Shown piece after piece: positions 32,517 through 40,364 of a DNA stretch of 64,000 bases. Under the pieces are notes generated by a model. That model was not told where the DNA came from, made no database searches, and saw nothing but the letters and a program-made list of their open reading frames with translations. The stretch is from Allofournierella massiliensis. GTDB taxonomy: Bacteria > Bacillota > Clostridia > Oscillospirales > Ruminococcaceae. The stretch spans positions 1 to 64,000 of the forward strand of contig NZ_SLUM01000010.1 of assembly GCF_004345265.1 (NCBI RefSeq). Reading direction: 5' to 3'. Within the stretch, counting starts at the first letter, position 1, and each line of letters begins with the position of its first letter. The position numbers and the translations under genes are program-made.

Positions 32517-34862
32517 TCAAACCGTCTCCCAGAAATCCTTCAATTGATCTGCCAGCTGGGCCGGGCCGTAAAGCCAGCGGCAGTGGGCCCAGTGGCTGGG
32601 GAAGAGCTGCCGGTATTCCGCCCGGCCAAAACGGCTGTCGATCAGCAGCACCACCCCCTTGTCCTTCGGGGTACGGATGACCCGCCCTGCCGCCTGCAGC
32701 ACCTTGTTGAACCCCGGGTACTGGTAGGCGTAGGCAAAGCCGCTGCCCCGGCTCTCCTCAAAATAATCCCGCAGGATCTCCTGCCGGGGGTTCACCTGGG
32801 GCAGGCCCACCCCCACGATGGCGGTGCCGATCAGCCTCTCGCCCGCCAGATCCACGCCTTCGCCAAACACGCCGCCCATCACGCCGAAGCCCAGAAGGGT
32901 CTCGGTGGCATCCGGCTGGAAGGCATCCAGAAATTCTCTGCGGGCCTGCTCATCCATGCCGGGCTGTTGCACCAGCGTACGCATCTCAGGAAACAATTCC
33001 TCGAACCGCTCCAGCACCTGGGTCAGATAGCTGTAGCTGGGGAAAAAGGCCATATAGTTGCCGGTGCGGCCCCGGCACATTTCATAGAGGTACCGGGCCA
33101 CCGGTTCGATGCTCTGCTGCCGGTCTTTATAGCGGGTGCTCACGTCCGCTGCGCAGAAGAGGCCAAGATTTTCGGTGGGGAAGGGGCTGGGAAGGGCGGC
33201 ACAGCGGGCTTCGGTGCAGCCCAGAATGTCCCGGTAGTAGTCCATGGGGGAAAGGGTGGCGCTGAACAGCACCGCGCCCCGGCCGCTGGAAAAACTCTGA
33301 TCCAGGAAGGCGCTGGGATCCAGGCACAGCTGGCTGATGCGCACGTCGGTGCCAAAGGCCGCCATCTGGGTCACATAGTGGTCGTCGTACCGCTCGGCCA
33401 CCCGCAGATAGGCCCGCAGCTCGAAGTAAAGGGCAAGGATCAGGTCGTGGGCCGTGCCCTCCCGGTGCTCGGTGAGCCATTCCTCCATGGGGCCGGTCAC
33501 CCGGCCGATCACCCGGTTCAGGCCGGTGCGGGCCCCCTTTTCAAAGAAGGTGCGGTTTTCCGCCTCGTCGCACTGGCGGCGCAGCTCCACGAACTCGTCA
33601 TTCAGATTGCCCAGAGCGGTTTTCAGCTTGCTTTTGCCCTTGCCCAGCGCCTTGCGGGCCTCCAGTACCTGACTTTTCAACAGGCTGGCCGAGTGCATCT
33701 CCCGGGCCCGGTCCGGCAGATTGTGGGCTTCGTCCACCAGAAACAGGTAATCGCCGCCACTCTCGAAGAAGCGTTTCAGGCTGACCACCGGATCGAACAG
33801 ATAGTTGTAATCTCCCACGATCACATCGCACCAGAGCGAGAGATCAAGCCCCAGCTCAAAGGGGCAGACCGTGAACCGCCGGGCCAGATCTTCCAGTGCG
33901 GCGCGGGTGAACTCGTTTTCGTCCAGTGCCTGCCACAGGGCGTCCCGGATGCGGTCGTAATAGCCGTTGGCGTAGGGGCAGGCCTCCGGGGTGCATTCCC
34001 GCTGTTCCAGCATGCAGATGGTGTCCTTGGCGGTGAGGGTAATGCTTTTCAGGGCAAGGCCGGGCTGGTTTTTGCGTAGCAGTGCCAGCGCATCCTCCGC
34101 TGCCTGCCGGGTGGTGGTGCGGGCGGTGAGATAAAACACCCGCTCACCGCAGCCCTCGCCCATGGCTTTCAGGGCAGGGAACAGGGTGCTCATGGTCTTG
34201 CCGATGCCGGTGGGCGCCTGACAGAGCAGGCGGCCCTTGTCCCGCAGGGTTCGATACACCGCGCCCGCCAGCGCGTACTGGCCCGCCCGGTATTCCGAAA
34301 AGGGGAATTGCAGCGCCCGCAAAGCTTCGCCCCGGGTCAACTGCCAGGCGGCGGCCCGCTTGGCCCAGGGGGCATACCGGGTCAGCAGATCCAGCACAAA
34401 ATCTTCCAGCTGACGGGCAGTGAATTCCCGGCGGAAATCCACCACCACCTCGTCGTCTACCTGGAAATAGGTCAGCCGTACCGCAATGGCGTCCAGCCCG
34501 TGCTGCCGGGCATAAATGGCCGCGTAAACCTGCCCCTGTGCCCAGTGTACCGGGTTCATGTCCTCGTGGATCTGGTCGCTGGGGGTGGTCACGGTCTTGA
34601 TTTCATCCACCACGGTCAGGCCGTCCTCATCGGTGAAGATGCCGTCCGCCCGGCCATCCACCAGATAGTCCACCTCGGCTGCGGTGTATTCCTGCTTCAG
34701 GTAGACCTCGGCCTCGTAGCCGGGCCCGGCCTGCTTTTGCAGCCGCCGGTGGATGCGCGCGCCCTCGTTCGCCCGGTCAAAGCCGGAAAAGCGGCTGTCG
34801 ATGCTGCCGGTCTGCAGAAGAAACTCCACCAGCTGCCGCACCGAAAGATGGATCTGTTCCAT
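32517..34862 (-). CDS. DinG/XPD-like helicase with N-terminal PD-(D/E)XK nuclease domain
   Basis: The 781-residue protein joins a RecB/Cas4-type nuclease-like region (GRADGIF near residue 72, VVDEIKT near 85, HWAQGQVYAAIY near 106) to an SF2 Fe-S helicase. Walker A is APTGIGKT near 218. The four iron-sulfur cysteines fit CMLEQRECTPEACPY near 282 plus VCPFE near 332, the DEAH box is VDEAHNLPDR near 375, and a C-terminal QAAGRVIRT motif is near 721. It probably unwinds and cuts DNA in repair. GAGAGGGG precedes the ATG; it follows the P-loop gene by 58 nt. Confidence 0.88.
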   Translation of the reverse strand: MEQIHLSVRQLVEFLLQTGSIDSRFSGFDRANEGARIHRRLQKQAGPGYEAEVYLKQEYTAAEVDYLVDGRADGIFTDEDGLTVVDEIKTVTTPSDQIHEDMNPVHWAQGQVYAAIYARQHGLDAIAVRLTYFQVDDEVVVDFRREFTARQLEDFVLDLLTRYAPWAKRAAAWQLTRGEALRALQFPFSEYRAGQYALAGAVYRTLRDKGRLLCQAPTGIGKTMSTLFPALKAMGEGCGERVFYLTARTTTRQAAEDALALLRKNQPGLALKSITLTAKDTICMLEQRECTPEACPYANGYYDRIRDALWQALDENEFTRAALEDLARRFTVCPFELGLDLSLWCDVIVGDYNYLFDPVVSLKRFFESGGDYLFLVDEAHNLPDRAREMHSASLLKSQVLEARKALGKGKSKLKTALGNLNDEFVELRRQCDEAENRTFFEKGARTGLNRVIGRVTGPMEEWLTEHREGTAHDLILALYFELRAYLRVAERYDDHYVTQMAAFGTDVRISQLCLDPSAFLDQSFSSGRGAVLFSATLSPMDYYRDILGCTEARCAALPSPFPTENLGLFCAADVSTRYKDRQQSIEPVARYLYEMCRGRTGNYMAFFPSYSYLTQVLERFEELFPEMRTLVQQPGMDEQARREFLDAFQPDATETLLGFGVMGGVFGEGVDLAGERLIGTAIVGVGLPQVNPRQEILRDYFEESRGSGFAYAYQYPGFNKVLQAAGRVIRTPKDKGVVLLIDSRFGRAEYRQLFPSHWAHCRWLYGPAQLADQLKDFWETV

Positions 34863-34920
34863 GAAAATGCCCCTCTCGTGATACAGACTGCATCTATTGT
34901 ATCACAAAAGGGGCGTCCGG

Positions 34921-35988
34921 TCACGCAAACAGGGTCTCGGTCAGCCGGGCGGCGATCCCGTCCAGCTGGGAGAAATCCGCCGCCGTGCGGTAGTAGCTTT
35001 CCAGTTCATCGTGGCTTGCCTTGGCCTGCCGCTGGGCCTCGCTGGCAAGCTCCAGCAGCTCGGCCGCTGCCCGCCGGTCGAACCGCAGCCGGGCTCGCTG
35101 GCCGCGCAGTGCGCCCTTTTCCAGAAAACGGGTGCAGTGCACGTTCTGCCGGCCGTCCAGATTCATGGGGTGCCAGGAATTGCCGGTCAAAAAGGCAAGG
35201 CGCAGCTCGGGAATGAACAGATGATCGATCACGCCCTCCCGCAGCGGGCAGGGGCAGGTAATGATGGAGTAGCCCCGTTCCAGCGCCATTTCCCGCAGCA
35301 GGGCCAGCGCCATCGGAGCCGCCGCGCCCTGCTCGTCGTGCAGCACGATGAATTCGCCGGCCAGCGCTTTTACCGTGTTCAAAAAGACCATCCGGCCCTT
35401 GGGGGTCACCGCGCTCAGCAGGCGAATGCTCTCGCTGCCGGGGTGATCGGTGCGGGGCAGTATCCGGGCTCCCAGCCGGCGGGCCCAGCCCAGCAGCTTT
35501 TCCTCGTTCACCAGCGGCGCGGTGATGCGGCGGCTGTCCTCCAGAAGAGCAGCGGCCGCCCGGATGGATCGGCCCGCCTGCTCCTGCAAAGCGGAACACC
35601 GGCGGAACAGGGCCACGATCTCGCCCCGGTGGGCAGTCAGATAGTCGTTATCCAGCACATGGTGCAGATCCACCACCTTCTGCACTGCGCCGGGGTAGGC
35701 AGGCTCCACGGTATGGGGAGCGGTGGCATCAATAATGGCTGCCCGGGGCTGAGAGAAGATCACACCGTCTAGGCTGTCCGGGTCGGAGGAGCAGTGAATC
35801 CGCTCCACCGGCAGAGGGCTGGCCTGCGCCAGACGATTCATCAGAGTACTTTTGCCGCAGCCGGGGCCTGCCTTGATCAGATACAGCGGCACCTGTTCCC
35901 GGGTATCCAGCCAGTCGAAGTAGCCCTGGAAGCCCTTTGGCCCCAGTGCGCCCATAAAGAAATCCACATGGTTTGAAAGCTTTTTCAT
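34921..35988 (-). CDS. P-loop ATPase-like protein with internal duplication (PRK06851-like)
   Basis: The 355-residue protein has a Walker A KAGPGCGKSTLMNR near residues 35-48 and LDGVIFSQPRAAIIDATAPH near 75. The C-terminal half repeats the same layout (EFIVLHDEQGAAAPMALALL, then VIDHLFIPELRLAFLTGNSWH) but its P-loop is degenerate. GAGGTG lies 9 nt before 35988, preferred over 36027. The family has no assigned role that I know of. It probably shares a transcript with the nuclease-helicase downstream, which hints at DNA-related work. Confidence 0.7.
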   Translation of the reverse strand: MKKLSNHVDFFMGALGPKGFQGYFDWLDTREQVPLYLIKAGPGCGKSTLMNRLAQASPLPVERIHCSSDPDSLDGVIFSQPRAAIIDATAPHTVEPAYPGAVQKVVDLHHVLDNDYLTAHRGEIVALFRRCSALQEQAGRSIRAAAALLEDSRRITAPLVNEEKLLGWARRLGARILPRTDHPGSESIRLLSAVTPKGRMVFLNTVKALAGEFIVLHDEQGAAAPMALALLREMALERGYSIITCPCPLREGVIDHLFIPELRLAFLTGNSWHPMNLDGRQNVHCTRFLEKGALRGQRARLRFDRRAAAELLELASEAQRQAKASHDELESYYRTAADFSQLDGIAARLTETLFA

Positions 35989-36053
35989 CCCGCAACACCT
36001 CACTTTTTGGCCCATCCTATGCGGCAAAGGGCAGGGGTGTGCGGCCGCCGGCG

Positions 36054-36082
36054 TTGCAAAGTGTTCTTCGGGCTGGTATAAT
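36054..36082 (+). promoter_or_regulatory. Promoter of the small membrane protein gene
   Basis: TTGCAA (36054-36059) and TATAAT (36077-36082) are separated by 17 nt. Confidence 0.7.
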
Positions 36083-36140
36083 CAGAAAGAACAATTTGTC
36101 GAAACGGCGCAAAAGCCGATTTTCAAAATGAGGTGGATTT

Positions 36141-36464
36141 ATGGATCGTAAAGCAACGAACATTGTGGCATACATCACGCTGGTGGGCTGGCTGCTGGCT
36201 TATTTTGTGGGCGACCGGTACAATTCCCGGTTTCATCTGAATCAGGCGCTGGTGCTGAACCTGTTTTTCCTGGTGCTGCGGGTGGTTTCGTCGGTGGTGA
36301 GCTGGGTTCTGGGCTGGATTCCGCTGGTGGGCTGGATCGTAATGCTGGCGGTAAATGTGGTAAGCCTGCTGGGGCTGGTGCTCTGGATTCTGGGTCTGGT
36401 TTATGCCGTGCAGGACAAGGAGCAGCCGGTTCCTCTGCTGGGCTACATTCATCTGCTGCGCTGA
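36141..36464 (+). CDS. Small polytopic membrane protein (DUF4870-like)
   Basis: The 107-residue protein has three or four hydrophobic segments with RYNSRFHLNQALVLNLFF near residues 27-44, a pattern seen in DUF4870/Tic20-like proteins. No catalytic residues are visible and no function is known. TGAGGTGGATTT precedes the ATG. It has its own promoter, and the next promoter starts 22 nt after its stop. Confidence 0.6.
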   Translation: MDRKATNIVAYITLVGWLLAYFVGDRYNSRFHLNQALVLNLFFLVLRVVSSVVSWVLGWIPLVGWIVMLAVNVVSLLGLVLWILGLVYAVQDKEQPVPLLGYIHLLR

Positions 36465-36486
36465 GAAAAATTCCGGGAATTCCCTC

Positions 36487-36516
36487 TTGACAAGCAGCCG
36501 GGTGGGGTGCTATTAT
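36487..36516 (+). promoter_or_regulatory. Promoter of the second MATE transcript
   Basis: TTGACA (36487-36492) is followed after 18 nt by TATTAT (36511-36516); the overlapping TATAAT at 36514-36519 would need a 21-nt spacer. A start near 36523 leaves a leader of about 130 nt. Confidence 0.65.
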
Positions 36517-36522
36517 AATACC

Positions 36523-36632
36523 CGCCGAAACGCCGGGGATTTTTGACCGGCAATTAAATATGCGAAAAACCGCAGGGCTATAAATTTTCCTGTTTCTGAT
36601 TCACAAACAGGGGATTGTAGCCCTGTTTTTTT
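36523..36632 (+). promoter_or_regulatory. Candidate riboswitch leader with terminator (possible guanidine-IV/mepA class)
   Basis: Hairpin A pairs GCCGG (36532-36536) with CCGGC (36547-36551) around loop GGATTTTTGA. Hairpin B pairs TGCG (36561-36564) with CGCA (36571-36574) around loop AAAAAC. The loops are complementary over five A-T pairs, so they can kiss. A long terminator stem (36574-36624) with T7 (36626-36632) follows, then the MATE ribosome-binding site. A short aptamer plus terminator before a MATE gene in Clostridia recalls the guanidine-IV (mepA) class, but I could not compare with its consensus. Confidence 0.55.
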
Positions 36633-36651
36633 ATGCCAAGGAGGAACCGGA

Positions 36652-38010
36652 ATGACCGAACGAATCAACCAGAATCCCATGGGCAGCCGGCCGGTGCTAC
36701 CGCTGCTGGTGAGCATGTCGCTGCCGCCCATTTTGTCCATGCTGATCCAGTCGCTGTATAACGTGGTGGACAGTATCTTTGTGGCCCGCCTGAGCAGCGA
36801 CGCGCTTACCGCTGTTTCGCTGGCCTATCCGCTGCAGAATCTGGTGCTGGCAGTGGCAGTGGGCTATGGCGTGGGCTCCAATGCCTTTGTGGCCCGCAGC
36901 CTGGGCCAGGGCGATCAGCGCAGTGTGGACAAGGCCGCCTCCATGGGCATGGTGTTCACCGGCATTCACGCGCTGGCTTTTCTTTTGATCGGCCTGTTCG
37001 GCAGCGAGCCCTTCCTGCGGCTGTTCACCACCGATGAGCAGGTGCTGAGCATGAGCCTGGTGTACACCCGCATCGTGATCTGCCTTGCCTTCGGCAGCCT
37101 GTTCCATATTTACATCGAAAAGCTGCTGCAGTCGGTGGGTGACATGTTTGTGCCCATGATTCTGCAGGGCGTGGGCGCCATCGTGAACATCGTGCTGGAC
37201 CCCATCCTGATCTTCGGTCTGCTGGGCGCCCCCCGCATGGGCGTGGCCGGTGCGGCTGTGGCCACCGTGGCCGGTCAGCTGACCGCCTGCACCATGGCAA
37301 TGATTTACTTCTTCCGGGCAAAGACCGGTATGCACATCACCCGCAGAGACATGAAGGTGGACTGGAACATTGCCCGCAAGATTTATGGCGTGGGCGTTCC
37401 TTCCTGCCTGATGACTGCCATGCCCAGCCTGCTGGTGGGCGTGTTGAATGCCCTGCTGGTGGAGCTGCACGAACTGGCGGTGGCGGTGTTTGGCCTGTAT
37501 TTCAAGCTGCAAACCTTTGTGTACATGCCCGCCAACGGCCTGATTCAGGGCATGCGCCCCATTGTGAGCTACAACTACGGTGCGCGCCAGAAGCAGCGGA
37601 TGCATTCCACCATCCGCTGGAGCCTGACCCTCACCGCCGTGATCATGGCGCTGGGCACCCTGATCGCCTGGCTGCTGCCGGAGCAGATCATGGCCCTCTT
37701 CGATGCAAACAGCGCCATGGTGGCCATCGGTGTGCCCATGCTGCGCATCACCAGCCTGGGCTTTCTGGTGTCCACCTTCGGCACCGTGCTGGCCGGCTGC
37801 TTTGAGGCTCTGGGCAAGGGCATGCAGTCGCTGGCGGTGTCGCTCATCCGGCAGCTGGTGGTCATTCCGCCGCTGGCACTGGTGTTTTCCCGTTTCTGGG
37901 AGCTGAACGGCGTATGGGCCTCCTTCCCGGTGGCGGAGACGCTGGCCGCGCTGGCTGCGGTGGCCTTCTACCGGGGCATGATGCGCCGCATCGACGGGAC
38001 TATGGAATAA
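36652..38010 (+). CDS. MATE family efflux transporter (MepA-like)
   Basis: The 452-residue protein has about 12 helices and the MATE opening MSLPPILSMLIQSLYNVVDS at residues 23-42. Only distant similarity to the MATE protein at 9856 is apparent, so they are not a recent duplication. AAGGAGGAACCGG precedes the ATG. The terminator-bearing leader implies conditional expression in response to a small molecule, perhaps the exported one. Confidence 0.93.
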   Translation: MTERINQNPMGSRPVLPLLVSMSLPPILSMLIQSLYNVVDSIFVARLSSDALTAVSLAYPLQNLVLAVAVGYGVGSNAFVARSLGQGDQRSVDKAASMGMVFTGIHALAFLLIGLFGSEPFLRLFTTDEQVLSMSLVYTRIVICLAFGSLFHIYIEKLLQSVGDMFVPMILQGVGAIVNIVLDPILIFGLLGAPRMGVAGAAVATVAGQLTACTMAMIYFFRAKTGMHITRRDMKVDWNIARKIYGVGVPSCLMTAMPSLLVGVLNALLVELHELAVAVFGLYFKLQTFVYMPANGLIQGMRPIVSYNYGARQKQRMHSTIRWSLTLTAVIMALGTLIAWLLPEQIMALFDANSAMVAIGVPMLRITSLGFLVSTFGTVLAGCFEALGKGMQSLAVSLIRQLVVIPPLALVFSRFWELNGVWASFPVAETLAALAAVAFYRGMMRRIDGTME

Positions 38011-38028
38011 AGCAAAATACAAACAAAG

Positions 38029-38073
38029 AGCGCCCGCGCGGCTGCCGGTTCGGCAGCTTGCGCGGGCGCTTTT
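38029..38073. terminator. Terminator between MATE and VOC genes
   Basis: An 18-19-nt stem (38029-38046 with 38052-38070) is followed by TTT. Shared by convergent genes. Confidence 0.85.
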
Positions 38074-38099
38074 CTATGCCCTGAAAACAGATTTTCCGC

Positions 38100-38471
38100 T
38101 TACTTCTTTTCGGGTACAATCTCCAGCCAGTAGCCGTCCGGGTCCTGAATGAAGTAGATGCCCATGGCTTCGTTCTCAAAGCAGATGCAGCCCATCTCCT
38201 TATGCAGGGCGTGAGCGGCGTCAAAATCCTCCACCTGGAAGGCCAGATGAAACTCGCAGTCGCCCAGGTTGTAGGGGCGGTCCATGTCACGCATCCAGGT
38301 CAGCTCCAGCTGGAAGTCGCTTTCCTCGTTGGCCAGATACACGATGATAAAGGAGCCGTCCGGCGCGGTGATGCGCCGCACTTCCGCAAGGCCCAGAGCC
38401 TTCTCATAAAAGGCTTTGGAGCGGTTCAGATCAAAGACGTTGTAGTTTTCGTGGATCATTTTAAACTTCAT
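38100..38471 (-). CDS. VOC family protein, glyoxalase I-like
   Basis: The 123-residue protein is a single vicinal-oxygen-chelate domain. HENYNVFDLNRSKAFYEKAL at residues 7-26 and the closing IYFIQDPDGYWLEIVPE match lactoylglutathione lyase, with metal ligands expected at His7, Glu near 59, His near 77 and Glu near 119. The start at 38471 follows AGGAATTTTTCACA; the open frame extends upstream without a better site. It is the last gene of a probable ddh-MBL-VOC transcript. Substrate is uncertain in an organism whose glutathione status is unknown. Confidence 0.82.
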   Translation of the reverse strand: MKFKMIHENYNVFDLNRSKAFYEKALGLAEVRRITAPDGSFIIVYLANEESDFQLELTWMRDMDRPYNLGDCEFHLAFQVEDFDAAHALHKEMGCICFENEAMGIYFIQDPDGYWLEIVPEKK

Positions 38472-38514
38472 TGTGAAAAATTCCTTTCTGGAATGGATTG
38501 ATAAGAACAGCTGC

Positions 38515-39183
38515 TCAGCCCTGCCAGACCTCTTCCGCGTGAATGCGGGCAAGATAGGGCGCAAGCTCCGGCCGCTTCAGATAGGCCAGCATTCCGGCAC
38601 GGTTGTCGAAGCAGTGCATGGGGAACACATTGTCGCAGCGGCAGGCATTTAAAAAGTCCACAAAGCCCCACCAGGCGTTTCCCTCCTGCCGGGGATCCAG
38701 CGGAACAAAGGCCGCGTCGAAAAAGCGGCCCCGGATGCGTTCCAGCTCCTCGTGGAAGGCCTTGTCGTGCCAGGCGTTCTGTTCGTCCGGCTCACCCTCC
38801 CAGTGCCACCAGTTCAGATCGCCCGCATGGTAGAACCAGAGCCCCTCGGCCTGTACCAGAAAGGCGCAGCCCTCGTCGGTGGAGCGCAGAGTCTCGATGC
38901 AAAGACCCTGCCAGTCGTACCGGCTGCGGGGCGCGGCGGGCAGCACATTGGCTGAGCGCCGGGCGGGAATGTTCTCGTCCAGCACATAAAACACATTGGG
39001 GTGGCTCTCGCTCAGCTCCCACACAGCGGGGGAGTAGTGGTCGTGATGCCGGTGGGAGGAAAAGACGAACAGCGCCTTTTCCGAATCCAGCACAGGCAGC
39101 GGGCCCTGAAAGTAGTCGAACAGCAGCAGTGTGTGTGAAAGCTCTACCAGAAAGCAGCTGTGGCAGATGTGAGTGATCTTCAT
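38515..39183 (-). CDS. MBL-fold metallo-hydrolase
   Basis: The 222-residue protein has the metallo-beta-lactamase motif SSHRHHDHYS near residue 41, a second ligand His in FYHAGDLNWW near 118, and PMHCFDN near 194. The fold includes UlaG-like lactonases and related hydrolases; the substrate is not identifiable. AAGGAGTTTTT precedes the ATG. It lies between ddh and the VOC gene with short gaps on the same strand. Confidence 0.82.
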   Translation of the reverse strand: MKITHICHSCFLVELSHTLLLFDYFQGPLPVLDSEKALFVFSSHRHHDHYSPAVWELSESHPNVFYVLDENIPARRSANVLPAAPRSRYDWQGLCIETLRSTDEGCAFLVQAEGLWFYHAGDLNWWHWEGEPDEQNAWHDKAFHEELERIRGRFFDAAFVPLDPRQEGNAWWGFVDFLNACRCDNVFPMHCFDNRAGMLAYLKRPELAPYLARIHAEEVWQG

Positions 39184-39217
39184 AAAAACTCCTTGGATAT
39201 GGGGTTCGCGCTCCGGC

Positions 39218-40204
39218 TTACAGCAGCTGGCGGCGCAGCTCCTCGCCGCTCAGGGGGCTGAGCAGTGCGGGGGGAACGTCCAGAATGGTTTTGCAGCCGG
39301 TCTGCCCGGCGGTATGCATCCGGTGTACGGCACGGGCGCAGGCGGCCAGTACGCTGGCGGTGAATTCCGGGTTGGAATCCAGCTTCAGGCTGTATTCCAC
39401 TGTGGCGGTGTGCTCCTCGTTCCAGCCGGTCAGGCCGCTGCGCAGCACACTGCCGCCGTGGGGCAGGCCGCTGTGCTCGGCGTGCAGCTGCTCCAGACTC
39501 ACAAAGGTGACGGTGGTGTCGTAGTCTGCAAAATAGTTGGGCATGGTCTTGATTTCCTGCTCGATGCGGGCAAGATCTGCCCCCGGCTTTGCGGCCACAT
39601 AGCATTCCCGGGTGTGCTTCTGCCGGGTGGTCAGGGTGGGGCGCTGCCCGGCACGCACCTGCTCCAGCGCCTCGGGCACCGGTACGGTGTACTGGCGGGC
39701 ATCCTCCACGCCTTCAATGCGGCGGATGGCGTCGGAATGGCCCTGACTCACGCCCTTGCCCCAGAAGGTGTAGGTTCCGCCCTGGGGCAGAATGGCTTCG
39801 GCATACACCCGGTTCAGCGAGAACAGGCCCGGGTCCCAGCCGCCGCTGATCAGGGCAGTGGTGCCCGCGGCTTTGGCGGCGGCGTCCACCGCAGCAAAGT
39901 GCTCGGGGATTTTGGCGTGGGTGTCGAAGCTGTCCACCAGATTAAACCAGCGGGCCAGCTCGGGGGTCTGCACCGGCAGGTCAGTGGCGCTGCCGCCGCA
40001 CAGGATCATCACATCAATCTTACCGGCCCAGTCAGCAGCATCCTTTGCCGCCACAACCGGCACGCCCTCGGTCAGGGGAGAAATGCTGGCCGGATCCCGC
40101 CGGGTAAAAATCGCAGCCAGCTCCAGATCCGGGTTCTGGCGCACCGCACACTCGGTGCCCCGGCCCAGATTGCCGTAACCAAAAATACCAATCCGAATCG
40201 CCAT
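39218..40204 (-). CDS. ddh: meso-Diaminopimelate D-dehydrogenase
   Basis: The 328-residue NADPH enzyme makes meso-DAP in one step from tetrahydrodipicolinate, for lysine and peptidoglycan. The Rossmann motif FGYGNLGRG is at residues 8-16; other Ddh signatures are CGGSATD near 71, DSFDTHAKIP near 93, SGGWDPGLFSLNR near 122 and FWGKGVSQGHSDAIRRI near 146. GGAGGGAGC supports the start at 40204; the open frame reaches 40324 without a site. Its presence suggests the dehydrogenase branch of lysine synthesis. Confidence 0.95.
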   Translation of the reverse strand: MAIRIGIFGYGNLGRGTECAVRQNPDLELAAIFTRRDPASISPLTEGVPVVAAKDAADWAGKIDVMILCGGSATDLPVQTPELARWFNLVDSFDTHAKIPEHFAAVDAAAKAAGTTALISGGWDPGLFSLNRVYAEAILPQGGTYTFWGKGVSQGHSDAIRRIEGVEDARQYTVPVPEALEQVRAGQRPTLTTRQKHTRECYVAAKPGADLARIEQEIKTMPNYFADYDTTVTFVSLEQLHAEHSGLPHGGSVLRSGLTGWNEEHTATVEYSLKLDSNPEFTASVLAACARAVHRMHTAGQTGCKTILDVPPALLSPLSGEELRRQLL

Positions 40205-40238
40205 AAGTAAGCTCCCTCCATTGGTTTTATCAAATATT

Positions 40239-40274
40239 GGTTCTATTATACCATGAACCGGCGGAAGTTGAGAA
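40239..40274 (-). promoter_or_regulatory. Promoter and possible operator of ddh
   Basis: A minus-strand TATAAT (40250-40245) has TTCTCA (40274-40269) 18 nt upstream. GGTTC (40239-40243) and GAACC (40255-40259) flank the -10 box as a short inverted repeat. Confidence 0.45.
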
Positions 40275-40300
40275 GTAAGAGAAGCCGGAGAAACAGAAAA

Positions 40301-40331
40301 GCCCTGTGCGCCATAGAACGGCACACAGGGC
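40301..40331 (-). terminator. Terminator of the sigma-factor operon
   Basis: Read on the minus strand, GCCCTGTG pairs with CACAGGGC and is followed by TTTTCTGTTTCTCC. Confidence 0.75.
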
Positions 40332-40364
40332 GACTGCGTGTTTCAAAGAGAATCCGCAGCGCGG

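Noticed and set aside
32433-34079. Plus-strand frame of 548 codons opposite the nuclease-helicase gene
   Set aside because: The minus strand has clear helicase motifs; the plus frame has low-complexity His/Gly/Gln content only.
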